A stretch of 64,000 bases of DNA from Erythrobacter longus (GTDB lineage Bacteria; Pseudomonadota; Alphaproteobacteria; Sphingomonadales; Sphingomonadaceae): assembly GCF_000715015.1 (NCBI RefSeq), contig NZ_JMIW01000001.1:744001-808000 (forward strand). The letters are read 5' to 3'. Both the position numbers and the translations under genes were made by a program. Of the stretch, positions 55,156 to 63,695 are shown piece after piece (the first letter of the stretch is position 1; every line of letters starts with the position of its first letter). The notes beneath the pieces are model-generated. The model had not been told where the DNA came from. It was given only the letters and a program-made list of their open reading frames with translations, and did not search any database.

Positions 55156-55734
55156 TTAATCGCCCTTAGGCTCGCCTGCAAGCGAACTGGCGAGCGAGCT
55201 GGCAAGCAGTCCTTCTAGCGCGGTCTGCTTGTGACCGACCGTCCCAAGCATCAAAGTGCCCTCAAGAAGCGTCAACAAATAGCGCGCCCCGCCCTCTGGA
55301 TCAGGGTCATCTGCAGGCATTTGGGATTGCAGCCATTCAAGCTGTTTTGTGATCATCTCCCCGGCCGCCTCACCATATCCAGGAAGGCCGCGCGCAGACC
55401 CTGCGACAATCTCCCACCACAAGACCATAAAGGGCTGCATCGCGGGTTGGCGCCCTTGTGCAAGGACGCGCTCAAAGCACTCTTTGCGCGTCTTCGGCCT
55501 GCTATCGCCCAGCGCCATGTCGAGCGCCGTCGAATACACCTCGGCAATATAGGCGAGCAGTTCGCGGATCAGCGCTTCCTTATTGCCGAAATGATAAAGC
55601 AGCATCCGATCGCTTGTTTCCGCCGCCTTTGCCAAAGGGCGAAGGCTCGCCCCGCCAAGCCCATGTTGCAGCACATGAGCGGCCAGCTTGGGGAGGAGCG
55701 TTTCCTTGGACATTTGTGTTTTGGTGGAAGGCAT
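55156..55734 (-). CDS. TetR-family transcriptional regulator
   Basis: A 192-residue protein. The N-terminal HTH covers about 10-55 (KLAAHVLQHGLGGASLRPLA, KAAETSDRMLLYHFGNKEAL), and the rest is the ligand domain (MQPFMVLWWEIVAGSARGLP). Two perfect palindromic operators lie 12-59 bases upstream, between it and a divergent membrane-protein gene. This is the classical arrangement for autoregulation and control of the divergent gene. metZ follows it on the same strand. Confidence 0.9.
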   Translation of the reverse strand: MPSTKTQMSKETLLPKLAAHVLQHGLGGASLRPLAKAAETSDRMLLYHFGNKEALIRELLAYIAEVYSTALDMALGDSRPKTRKECFERVLAQGRQPAMQPFMVLWWEIVAGSARGLPGYGEAAGEMITKQLEWLQSQMPADDPDPEGGARYLLTLLEGTLMLGTVGHKQTALEGLLASSLASSLAGEPKGD

Positions 55735-55745
55735 AATATTGGTCT

Positions 55746-55793
55746 TGTAGCGAATGCTACATTAGAATAGAAGGGATTGTAGCAACTGCTACA
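55746..55793. promoter_or_regulatory. twin TetR operators
   Basis: TGTAGCGAATGCTACA (55746-55761) and TGTAGCAACTGCTACA (55778-55793) share identical 6-bp arms, TGTAGC/GCTACA, around four bases. They are 32 bases apart centre to centre, three helical turns, so two dimers would bind on the same face. They lie between the divergent TetR and membrane-protein genes. Confidence 0.85.
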
Positions 55794-55810
55794 TTATTGG
55801 AGTGTGACCG

Positions 55811-56230
55811 ATGGACTATCTGCAAATTCTTTTCTTCCTCGTGTATGCCGCGACCACCTGTGCCGGGGTTTACCTGCTCATCGCCAAACCCACGAAAGGC
55901 AGCGCGCTTGCGGCGGCAAGCTTGTCAGGCCTGTTTCTGGGCTACACCCTCATTCAGATCTGGCAAGAAGGCGTGATGATGTTCTTTATCAATCATTCCG
56001 CCAATCTTACTGGAATTCAAGTTTGGTGGGATTTGGTCATGGCAACGCTAATAGCGCTATTCTTCATTCTACCGCGCGCACGCAAAGTGGGTATGAATGT
56101 CATCCCTTGGGCTTTGCTGGTCGGGAGCACGGCCAGCATTGGTCTTCTCGCGATGTGCGCCCGCCTGTTCTGGCTTGAGAATGCGGCCAGTGCTTCGAAT
56201 GCAGCCAGCCACGCACAGCCTGCCGCATAA
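55811..56230 (+). CDS. small membrane protein controlled by the divergent TetR gene
   Basis: A 139-residue protein with four membrane segments: DYLQILFFLVYAATTCAGVY, LAAASLSGLFLGYTLIQIW, VWWDLVMATLIALFFILP and VIPWALLVGSTASIGLLAM. It has an Ala/Ser-rich C-terminal tail. The family is unnamed to me. It starts 18 bases after the second operator, so it is the most likely target of the TetR repressor. A substrate-efflux or membrane-stress role is possible but not shown. Confidence 0.8.
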   Translation: MDYLQILFFLVYAATTCAGVYLLIAKPTKGSALAAASLSGLFLGYTLIQIWQEGVMMFFINHSANLTGIQVWWDLVMATLIALFFILPRARKVGMNVIPWALLVGSTASIGLLAMCARLFWLENAASASNAASHAQPAA

Positions 56231-56284
56231 TTCGAAAGACCCACTTGCCCAGTGGCGGGAGCTTGGCCTAAGCCTCCCGCCGCG

Positions 56285-57646
56285 ATGGCTGAGCAAATTC
56301 CTCACGAAAATCCGGACCTTGAGGGGGCTTGGCCCAGCGAGGCGGCCACACGCCCCCCATTTCATCCTCGCGACCCTTGGGTTTGGCATCTGGCGATTTG
56401 CGCCCTTTTTGCGGGGCTCGCCAGCATCCGGCTGACCATGCCGACCATTCCGTTCTTTGATGAAGTCCACTATCTGCCAGCCGCGCGCGATTTGCTGGCG
56501 GTTTGGGACGGGGGCGAAGCGATTTATCGCAATAAAGAGCATCCGCTTCTGGGCAAGACGCTGATCGCATTGGGAATGGCATTGTTTGGCGACAACCCGC
56601 TTGGCTGGCGGTTTATGTCGCTGGTTGCCGGGGTGGTCGCGGTTGGTGCATCCATGCGGGCCCTGTGGCACGCGAGCGAAGACCGTTTTGCCAGCCTTGC
56701 TTTTGGCGCGTTGTTGATCACAGGGTTCCACCTCTTCATCCACGCCCGCATCGCCATGCTCGACATCTTTATGGTGAGCGCGCTCGCAATCGCTGCCTGG
56801 CAATTTGCCGCCGCTATTCGCAAACCGGAACAAGGACGCTGGCGACTGGCGCTTACCGGCATTGCGATCGGGCTTGCGATGGGAGCCAAATGGAACGCTC
56901 TGCCGCTTGCCCCGGTGTTTGGCCTTGCGTTTTTCGTTTGCCGCCTGTCGGCTGGTCGTCGCCGCCTGTTGTTGAGCCGCAGGGGCGCGCCTGTACCCGG
57001 GATCAGCCTTCTCGAAGCGTTCGTGTGGCTCGCCACCCTTCCTTTGGCGATCTATGCACTCACCTTTGCCCCTGGCTATTGGCTGGGGACTGAGGTTGAA
57101 CCATCGCTTCTTGCACAAGAAGGCATCGTCGCCTTCCACGGCGAAATCCTCTCACTGCAGCGCCAAGTGCTCGAAGCGCACCCTTACCAAAGCACATGGG
57201 ATCAATGGGCGCTTAATACGCGCGCGATCTGGTATTTGTATGAAGACGTCGACGGGGCGCTGCGCGGCGTTTTGTTGATCGGCAACCCGCTCACCATGCT
57301 GCTGGGATTGTCTGCGGTTTTGTGGTGCCTTGGCATGGGGCTTTACCACAAGGACGCAGCCAAGCTAGCGGTGGTGATTGGATATGCGGTGAGCCTGGGC
57401 TTCTGGATCATCGCGCCAAAGCCTGTGCAGTTTTACTATCACTACACCATCCCAAGCGTATTCCTTTTGGGGGCCTTGGCCCTCAGCTTGAGCGATGTGA
57501 GGAAGGCTGGATGGCCATGGGTGAGCTATGGCGTATTGGCGGCAAGCCTTGCCGTCTTCGCGTGGTTCTTTCCCATTCTCTCGGCTGCACCATTGGAGCC
57601 GCCAACGACGTTCGAAGACTGGATGTGGCTCGATAGCTGGGTGTGA
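56285..57646 (+). CDS. protein O-mannosyltransferase-like glycosyltransferase (GT39, PMT family)
   Basis: A 453-residue multispanning inner-membrane enzyme. The first outer loop carries the catalytic Asp-Glu in PTIPFFDEVHYLPAARDL, followed by NKEHPLLGKTLIALGMALFG and LGWRFMSLVAG, the PMT signature. Later segments include FHLFIHARIAMLDIFMV and KWNALPLAPVFGLAF. The enzymes move mannose from polyprenyl-phosphate to Ser/Thr of exported proteins. ATG 56285 is chosen; an upstream in-frame start adds 11 poor residues. The gene converges on a polyprenyl-phosphate sugar synthase gene 34 bases on, which could supply its donor. Confidence 0.85.
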   Translation: MAEQIPHENPDLEGAWPSEAATRPPFHPRDPWVWHLAICALFAGLASIRLTMPTIPFFDEVHYLPAARDLLAVWDGGEAIYRNKEHPLLGKTLIALGMALFGDNPLGWRFMSLVAGVVAVGASMRALWHASEDRFASLAFGALLITGFHLFIHARIAMLDIFMVSALAIAAWQFAAAIRKPEQGRWRLALTGIAIGLAMGAKWNALPLAPVFGLAFFVCRLSAGRRRLLLSRRGAPVPGISLLEAFVWLATLPLAIYALTFAPGYWLGTEVEPSLLAQEGIVAFHGEILSLQRQVLEAHPYQSTWDQWALNTRAIWYLYEDVDGALRGVLLIGNPLTMLLGLSAVLWCLGMGLYHKDAAKLAVVIGYAVSLGFWIIAPKPVQFYYHYTIPSVFLLGALALSLSDVRKAGWPWVSYGVLAASLAVFAWFFPILSAAPLEPPTTFEDWMWLDSWV

Positions 57647-57680
57647 GCCAGCCCCTAAGAACGGCCCAAAAGATCGGCCC

Positions 57681-58772
57681 CTAAAACCTACCCCAGACAA
57701 AGCGGCTGGAGAGCGCGTAGTTCCAGACCGAACCCACAAGAATGCCCGCCAAAGCCGAGGCGAGCCAGAACAATCCTTGTGCTTCCAGCAGGCTCGCAAC
57801 AGCCACATTGGCAAGCGCGCCGACCGAGCAGGTGATGCAAAAGCTCACCCACCCTCGGAGAAAATCGCCCCAGCGCTTTAACCGCCGGTCGCGGTAGGTT
57901 AGCCAATTGTTGAGCCAGAAATTGAAGCTCATCGCAGCAAGAACGGCGATTGTCTGGCTGAACGCAAAACCCTCACCCGCAACAATCAAAAGCGCATAAA
58001 GCACCGCCAAATGGACCACGACGCCCAATGCGCCAACCGTTCCAAACAGGGCAAAGCGGGTCGGGATCACGCGGCCAAGTGTCTTGTCGTAAAGCCCTGC
58101 GAGAAAATCGAACAGCACCGCCCGGTCAAGCTTGCTCTCCCCTTCGCGGCGCCGTGCGAATTGGAGCGGGAATTCCTTCACTGTCATCGGCGCATCAGCG
58201 GTCGCCAACAGGTCGAGGAGGATCTTGAACCCGATCCCCGACAATCGCGGTGCAAGCGCGCGTGCGGTTGGCGCCGCAAGCATGAAATAGCCGCTCATCG
58301 GATCGCTTAACTGTACCCCGGTGATCCAGCGCGCGGCTTTATTGGCGAGGCTAGAAAGACGTTCGCGCTCTGGCTGGTCCCAATCTGCTGTGCTTGCCCC
58401 TTCGATAAAGCGGCTGGCGACACAAATCTGCGCGTCGCCTGCTTTCAACGCCGCGAGCATATCGGCCAGAAGCGCAGGGTCGTGTTGGTGATCGGCATCC
58501 ATCACCGCGACAAAAGGCGCAGCGGTCGCGCAAAACCCCTCAATCGCAGCGCTCGCAAGGCCGCGTCTGCCGATGCGTTGGATCACTCTGATGCGCGGGT
58601 TATTCAACGCAAGCGCGCGCGCCTCATCTGCGGTGCCATCTTCGCTGTCATCGTCAACAATGAGCACTTCCCAACCTGCCGCGCCCAATGCCGCTTCAAT
58701 CCGCTCCACCAATGGGGTCAGATTGCCGCGCTCGTTCAGCGTCGGAAGGATGATCGCAAGCTCTAGGGACAT
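57681..58772 (-). CDS. polyprenyl-phosphate sugar synthase (GT2) fused to GtrA-like domain
   Basis: A 363-residue protein. The GT-A domain (1-230) has SLELAIILPTLNERGNLTPL, VDDDSEDGTADEA (nucleotide-binding DD), DADHQHDP (metal DxD) and RRREGESKLDRAVLFDFLAG, as in dolichol-phosphate mannose synthases. The C-terminal GtrA domain (about 235-363) has four membrane segments, including NFWLNNWLTYRDRRLKRWGD. It should charge a polyprenyl phosphate with mannose or glucose and keep it at the membrane. Convergent with the PMT gene; leuB lies 15 bases upstream. Confidence 0.9.
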   Translation of the reverse strand: MSLELAIILPTLNERGNLTPLVERIEAALGAAGWEVLIVDDDSEDGTADEARALALNNPRIRVIQRIGRRGLASAAIEGFCATAAPFVAVMDADHQHDPALLADMLAALKAGDAQICVASRFIEGASTADWDQPERERLSSLANKAARWITGVQLSDPMSGYFMLAAPTARALAPRLSGIGFKILLDLLATADAPMTVKEFPLQFARRREGESKLDRAVLFDFLAGLYDKTLGRVIPTRFALFGTVGALGVVVHLAVLYALLIVAGEGFAFSQTIAVLAAMSFNFWLNNWLTYRDRRLKRWGDFLRGWVSFCITCSVGALANVAVASLLEAQGLFWLASALAGILVGSVWNYALSSRFVWGRF

Positions 58773-58787
58773 AGCGTCAGTTGCGCG

Positions 58788-59852
58788 TCAAAGCCGCTCG
58801 CGCACTGCCTCGCCAATGGCCTGTGTGCCATGGGTGCCGCCAAGGTCTCCGCCGTGAATACCGTCCGCCAATGCGCCCGCTACTGCCGCCTCAATCCGCG
58901 CAGCCTCCGCCTCAAGGCCAAAGGAATGGCGCAGCATCATGGCAGCGGAAAGAATTGTCGCCATCGGGTTGGCTTTGCCCTGTCCGGCGATATCAGGCGC
59001 ACTGCCGTGGATGGGTTCGTAAAGGCCAAAGGTGCCATGCGCGCTTTGGCGTTCCCCCATTGAGGCGCTTGCAAGCAGGCCGATAGAGCCGACCGCTGCG
59101 CTCGCCAGATCGGACAGGATATCGCCAAACAGATTGCCAGTCAGGATCACACCAAAAGCTCCCGGATTGGTGATGATCTGCATCGCGGCATTATCGACAT
59201 ACATATGGTCAAGCGCGATATCAGGATGCGGGGCTGCCGCCTTGATAACCGTATCGCGCCACACCTGACTGGTTTCCAGAACATTGGCCTTGTCGACGCT
59301 GGTCACGCGGTTCTTGTCATCGCCTGCACGCGCAGTGCGAAAGGCGACATGGGCAATGCGCGTCACCTCTTTTTCGGAGTAGGACATCATGTCCCACCCT
59401 TCTTGGCTGCCATCCGCGCCAATGCGCGTGCCCTTGTCGCCGAAATAGACATCACCGTTAAGCTCGCGCACAAACATCATGTCGATTTGCGCTGCTTTTT
59501 CAGGGCTCAAGGGCGAGAGATGTTCAAGGCCGGGGAACACCTTTGCCGGGCGGAGATTGGCGAAGAGTTCGAGCTCTTTTCTCAGGCCCAGGATCGCCTG
59601 TTCGGGGCGCAAATGCCGCGCAAGTCCATCGCAGTCGGGATCGCCCACCGCTCCAAACAACACAGCATCGGATTCGCGCGCCATCGTCAGCGTTTCTTGC
59701 GGCAATGGATGGCCGTGACGTTTGTAAGCCATGCCGCCCACATCGGCGTCAAACAGCGTAAGACCCGGCAATGACAGCGCTTCGAGCACCTGAACCGCCT
59801 CGCGTGTTACCTCAGGACCAATTCCGTCACCTGGCATAACTGCAATTTTCAT
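58788..59852 (-). CDS. leuB: 3-isopropylmalate dehydrogenase
   Basis: A 354-residue NAD-dependent enzyme of leucine biosynthesis. It starts [20 protein letters not shown], has [20 protein letters not shown] with the substrate-binding arginines, [20 protein letters not shown] with the catalytic Lys, [20 protein letters not shown], and the final nucleotide motif [20 protein letters not shown]. Length is normal. leuA, leuC and leuD are not nearby. It is 10 bases downstream of recO. Confidence 0.97.
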   Translation of the reverse strand: MKIAVMPGDGIGPEVTREAVQVLEALSLPGLTLFDADVGGMAYKRHGHPLPQETLTMARESDAVLFGAVGDPDCDGLARHLRPEQAILGLRKELELFANLRPAKVFPGLEHLSPLSPEKAAQIDMMFVRELNGDVYFGDKGTRIGADGSQEGWDMMSYSEKEVTRIAHVAFRTARAGDDKNRVTSVDKANVLETSQVWRDTVIKAAAPHPDIALDHMYVDNAAMQIITNPGAFGVILTGNLFGDILSDLASAAVGSIGLLASASMGERQSAHGTFGLYEPIHGSAPDIAGQGKANPMATILSAAMMLRHSFGLEAEAARIEAAVAGALADGIHGGDLGGTHGTQAIGEAVRERL

Positions 59853-59862
59853 CGGGGCACCC

Positions 59863-60465
59863 TCATTCGATCATCCGTTTAAGCCGCTCTCCCAAAGCGG
59901 TTCGAGCGGCCATAACATCGCGGGGGCTGCCTGCAAGCAAGTAGTCCCGGATTGGCCGGTGGAGCTCGCGAAACGCCTCGAATTGTTGATCAAAACCCGC
60001 TGACAGGTCCGGTTTCGTCCCGCCATAACCAAGTTCGCGCAGCAACATCGCCTCATAACCAACCATCGCGGCAAGCCATCCGCGCGCGCTTGGCGCTGAA
60101 CAAATCGCATCTAACAACCCATCCAATGCGCTGTAGAGCGAGGGGTAGGGATTGCGCTCTGGCAGGGTGCTGGCCGATAATGCGCAGGCCCAATTGATTG
60201 CGGCGGCTGGCAATGGCTCTGTCATCCAGGGCGCGCGGCTTTTGACAAGCTCAAGCCTTGCAAATGGCAATTGCGCCTCGGACTTGGAGCGAAGGTCCAC
60301 CTCCACTGCATTGCCCGGGATCATCACTGGCCCCATGCGCTTTCCCCGCCCGCCCGCGACATAGCCTGCGACCATGCCGTGATCTTCCGTCAGCATCCGC
60401 GCGATGCTCGCATTTTCGCCATGCGGGCGGCTAGCGATGAGGATAGCGGGAGTGTTGAGGTTCAT
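59863..60465 (-). CDS. recO: DNA repair protein RecO
   Basis: A 200-residue protein with an N-terminal OB-fold (PAILIASRPHGENASIARML, GMVAGYVAGGRGKRMGPVMI) and a helical C-terminal part. RecO loads RecA with RecR in the RecF pathway. It is shorter than the usual 230-250, and the CxxC-type zinc cysteines of many RecO proteins are absent. The zinc-less C-terminus may be normal for this group. Sits between a small membrane-protein gene and leuB, with 3 and 10 base gaps. Confidence 0.9.
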   Translation of the reverse strand: MNLNTPAILIASRPHGENASIARMLTEDHGMVAGYVAGGRGKRMGPVMIPGNAVEVDLRSKSEAQLPFARLELVKSRAPWMTEPLPAAAINWACALSASTLPERNPYPSLYSALDGLLDAICSAPSARGWLAAMVGYEAMLLRELGYGGTKPDLSAGFDQQFEAFRELHRPIRDYLLAGSPRDVMAARTALGERLKRMIE

Positions 60466-60468
60466 TGT

Positions 60469-60762
60469 CTAAAGAGAAGAATACTGCAGATATTTGCGAT
60501 AGAGCGCATCGTGCCCGCCTCGCTGATATTCAACGTAGGCCGTTCTCTTTGCCAGACCAAAGACAAGTGGAATTCCCACCCAAAAAGATGCGCTTAAGAG
60601 AACATCGAGCCAAACTGAGGGTTTCTGAACCAAAACTAAGAGCCAAATAGCTCCCCAGAATATGCACCATCCCAAAGCAATCAAGTGAGTTAAGCGATTG
60701 GGCGACCGAGTTTGATACCTTCGCATCATCCACCCCCAGAACCAAGCCTTCAACCGGTTCAT
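60469..60762 (-). CDS. small two-segment membrane protein
   Basis: A 97-residue protein, MNRLKAWFWGWMMRRYQTRS, with two hydrophobic stretches (LIALGWCIFWGAIWLLVLV and LDVLLSASFWVGIPLVFGLA) and a basic/aromatic tail. No family is known to me. It starts one base after the S9 peptidase stop and ends three bases before recO. That spacing supports a real gene in the operon. Confidence 0.65.
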   Translation of the reverse strand: MNRLKAWFWGWMMRRYQTRSPNRLTHLIALGWCIFWGAIWLLVLVQKPSVWLDVLLSASFWVGIPLVFGLAKRTAYVEYQRGGHDALYRKYLQYSSL

Positions 60763-60763
60763 A

Positions 60764-62755
60764 TCACTGGCCGCTCAGCCCCAGCTTCTCTTCCAAAAAC
60801 TCGGCCTGCTTGCGGAAATAGAACAATTGGTTTGAAAGCTTGCGCCAGCCGTGGCCCTCATCCGGAATGCGAATGAAGGGTGCTTCCACACCGTTGGCGC
60901 GCAGGGTCTTCACCATCACTTCTGTTTCGTAAATGTCGATGCGCGGGTCCTGGACACCGTGGGAATAAAGCACCGGCACCGTGATCTGGTCCGCTTTGCG
61001 AATGGGCGAATTGACCTTGTAAAATTCGCGCCAGCGTTCCTCGGTAATATCGCCATATTCGATTCTATCCGCCGCTTTCAAAGCAGGCGATGCAATCTCG
61101 AGCGCGGTGACCCAATCGGCCACCCCGAACAGCGAAACGCCTGCGATAAACTCGCCCGGATATTCGGCCAGCACGGCATTCACCGCATAGCCTCCGTAAG
61201 AGCCGCCCATGACAGCCGCCCGGTCGCCATCGATCAGGCCATCGGTGGCAAGCACCTGTTTCAGATCAACCAGATCGCGCACGGAATCGAGCCGCTTTTC
61301 GCGGTCATCCAATGTCGAATAGGTCCGGCCAAGCCCGGTTGAGCCGCGCACATTGGGTTCAAACACGGCCACCCCGCGCGCCACATGATATTGCGCAACC
61401 GGGTCAAAACTTGCCTGTGATTGGGCAGAAGGGCCGCCATGAACCGAAAACACAACCGCCGGCGCGTTTTCGCCCTTCTGCGCGCCTTTGGGCAGGTACA
61501 GCAATCCCTGCAACTCCACCCCGTCGCGCGCGGTGTAGCGCACGACTTGCGGGCGGATCAGGCGGTCTGCATCAAGCCCGGCAAGGTTGGCAGAGAATAT
61601 CTTCTTCCCCGTACCGGCGATGGGATCGATCATCCAAAGCTCACCCGGCGTTTGCCATCCGTTGACGCGCACCAAAAGCCTGGGATCACTGGTCCCTTCG
61701 CAATCGAGGGAATACTTGCCCTCTGGCAAATCAGGCACCAGACGGTCATTGCCATTGACCGCGTTGCGAATGCGAAGGGTATCAAAACCGTCGCGGTTCT
61801 CGGTGTAGATGACGAGCTCGCTTTGTCCCTCGCCGCAAACTTCGAGATTTTCAATGTCGGCATCCGGCTCAGCGATCATCTGAAGCCTTTTGGAGTTCAA
61901 CGAATAGGTAGTCAGCGCGCCAAATTCGCGATCAGCATTGGTGGAAAAACCAACGCTTTGCGAATCCGCCCGCCATTCAAATCCGGCAAGCGTGTGGCTT
62001 GCTCGGTCGTCTACTGGCGGCTTGGAAATGGTGGTCATTTCGCGGGTGGTGAGGTCGAGCAGATAAAGGTTGTCGCCATCCTCGCCCACGGTTTCGGTCA
62101 CAATCGCATATTTTCCATCTGGAGAAATCGATCGCGCCGCAAGGCCAAGCTCGGACTGGATGATCATTTCACTCTCGCCCGACATGGTGCCGCGGTAAAT
62201 GTCGAACACGCCAGCCCCGCGCGCAGTTGACGCGTAGAGAAAGCTGCCGTCAGCTGCAAAACCGCCAAAGATGCGGAAATCGCCGCGTTTGGCGGGCAGA
62301 ATTTCGGTCTCGGTCTTTCCATCAGGCGACAGCATGAAATAGCCCGGCTGTTCGTTCCCATCGCGGTCGGCGGAATAAAACAGCCCCTTGCCATCAGGTG
62401 TCCACACAGGCGTAGATACACCTGTCTGAAACGTCAGCTGCTGCGGCACTCCGCCGCTTGCAGGCATCACCCAAAGCTCGGATTGGCCGGTCACATCCCA
62501 TGAAAAAGCAATCGTCTTCCCGTCAGGCGAAAGGTTGGCAGCCCCCGGCCCGCTGGCAAGCAGATAGCGCGCAATGTCGGCTGGATATTCACCCGCCCGG
62601 CCAAGCGTCACAGCAGAACCATCAGGCTCCATCGCCTCGATGGAAAGGTCAGCGCCCTTGGCCCCGCCAAAGCTCTCTTCCTTGTCTTGGGCGTGAACAG
62701 GGACAGCCACCGCCGCCAAAACAGCAGCATTCGTCAGCAGGAATGTACGGGTCAT
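60764..62755 (-). CDS. exported S9-family (prolyl oligopeptidase/acylaminoacyl-peptidase type) peptidase
   Basis: A 663-residue protein with a signal peptide (MTRTFLLTNAAVLAAVAVPV, cleavage near VHA-QD). About 370 residues of beta-propeller repeats (LSPDGKTIAFSWDVTGQSEL, FTPDG-like units) come first. The alpha/beta-hydrolase domain follows: VVFSVHGGPSAQSQASFDPV, the nucleophile GGSYGGYAVNAVL, the catalytic Asp in HGVQDPRIDI and His in DEGHGWRKL. It probably degrades peptides in the periplasm. ATG 62755 gives the signal peptide. It heads the operon with the small membrane protein and recO. Confidence 0.93.
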   Translation of the reverse strand: MTRTFLLTNAAVLAAVAVPVHAQDKEESFGGAKGADLSIEAMEPDGSAVTLGRAGEYPADIARYLLASGPGAANLSPDGKTIAFSWDVTGQSELWVMPASGGVPQQLTFQTGVSTPVWTPDGKGLFYSADRDGNEQPGYFMLSPDGKTETEILPAKRGDFRIFGGFAADGSFLYASTARGAGVFDIYRGTMSGESEMIIQSELGLAARSISPDGKYAIVTETVGEDGDNLYLLDLTTREMTTISKPPVDDRASHTLAGFEWRADSQSVGFSTNADREFGALTTYSLNSKRLQMIAEPDADIENLEVCGEGQSELVIYTENRDGFDTLRIRNAVNGNDRLVPDLPEGKYSLDCEGTSDPRLLVRVNGWQTPGELWMIDPIAGTGKKIFSANLAGLDADRLIRPQVVRYTARDGVELQGLLYLPKGAQKGENAPAVVFSVHGGPSAQSQASFDPVAQYHVARGVAVFEPNVRGSTGLGRTYSTLDDREKRLDSVRDLVDLKQVLATDGLIDGDRAAVMGGSYGGYAVNAVLAEYPGEFIAGVSLFGVADWVTALEIASPALKAADRIEYGDITEERWREFYKVNSPIRKADQITVPVLYSHGVQDPRIDIYETEVMVKTLRANGVEAPFIRIPDEGHGWRKLSNQLFYFRKQAEFLEEKLGLSGQ

Positions 62756-62847
62756 ATCGGGGGCTTTCCTAGATTGCGTGTGTGCGCAACCTAATGAAAC
62801 CGCTCCTTGGCGCAATGCCGATTCTCCACACCAAAAGGCGTGAAAGA

Positions 62848-63099
62848 CTATTTCTTGGCGAGCTTCGCTTCGAGTTCCGCGACCTTTGCCTCGAGCGCGT
62901 CGGCCTGTTCACGCGCTTTTTGCGCCATGGCTTTGACCGTGTCGAATTCTTCGCGGCTCACAAAATCCATCCCGCCAAGCGTCTCACGCATACGTTCACG
63001 CGCATTATCACGCGCTTCACGCGACATACCGGCAACCGTGCCAGCAGCGCTGTTAGCGATTTTCACAAGATCGGCGAGCAGTGGGTTTTGACTTTGCAT
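62848..63099 (-). CDS. ubiK: UbiK-family accessory factor (BMFP domain)
   Basis: An 83-residue helical protein: NPLLADLVKIANSAAGTVAG at the start, FVSREEFDTVKAMAQKAREQ, then a coiled coil ADALEAKVAELEAKLAKK. The pattern matches the membrane-associated BMFP/UbiK proteins, which aid ubiquinone biosynthesis at the membrane. The length is normal. It lies between tspO (44 bases) and the S9 peptidase. Confidence 0.9.
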   Translation of the reverse strand: MQSQNPLLADLVKIANSAAGTVAGMSREARDNARERMRETLGGMDFVSREEFDTVKAMAQKAREQADALEAKVAELEAKLAKK

Positions 63100-63143
63100 A
63101 AGACGCTATTTGGCGATGAGAAAGCAAAAGGGCAAGAGTTTCG

Positions 63144-63695
63144 CTAGAACTCGACCCGCTCCACCGCGCCTGCTTCGCCTGCATTGGCCCCGCCATCGGG
63201 GTTTTCGACCATGAATTGCCAGTTGAGCACGCTCGCGAAACCGACCCATGCAAGGTAGGGGATCAGCAACAAGGCGGCGGACCTGCGCACCCGCGCGAAC
63301 AAAACGATGACCACCAAAAGTGTAAGCGTCGTGTAAACCAGAACGCCCAGGCCGGCGGTCATGTTCTGCATGCCGAAAAAGACAAAGGTCCATGACAGAT
63401 TGCCGACGAAATGGATCGCAAAACCGATGATCGCAAGCCCGCGCCCGTGTGCGCCCCAAGCGCTTGCCACAAGAGCGACGGAAAACCCGATCATCACATA
63501 AAGAATGGTCCACACGATGCCGAAAGCGGCCGGAGGCGGAAAGATCGACGGCTTTGTCAGGCTTTGAAACCAGAGGGTGTCAGGACCACCCAATTGCCCG
63601 GCAAGAAAACCGAGCAAGACGATAAGAGGAACCGTAAAAAGCGACCACCGAGCGAAACTTGCCCGCAATTGCGCTTTGGAAGCCAGAAAGTTCAT
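63144..63695 (-). CDS. tspO: TspO/MBR-family membrane protein
   Basis: A 183-residue protein with five membrane segments and the family signature: LTKPSIFPPPAAFGIVWTIL (with the PPxxxFxxVWxxLY motif), YVMIGFSVALVASAWGAHGR, LSWTFVFFGMQNMTAGLGVL and YLAWVGFASVLNWQFMVENP. TspO proteins bind porphyrins and regulate tetrapyrrole or stress responses. It is somewhat longer than the 155-165 usual because of an N-terminal extension. It is head of the minus-strand run to 57.7 kb. Confidence 0.93.
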   Translation of the reverse strand: MNFLASKAQLRASFARWSLFTVPLIVLLGFLAGQLGGPDTLWFQSLTKPSIFPPPAAFGIVWTILYVMIGFSVALVASAWGAHGRGLAIIGFAIHFVGNLSWTFVFFGMQNMTAGLGVLVYTTLTLLVVIVLFARVRRSAALLLIPYLAWVGFASVLNWQFMVENPDGGANAGEAGAVERVEF

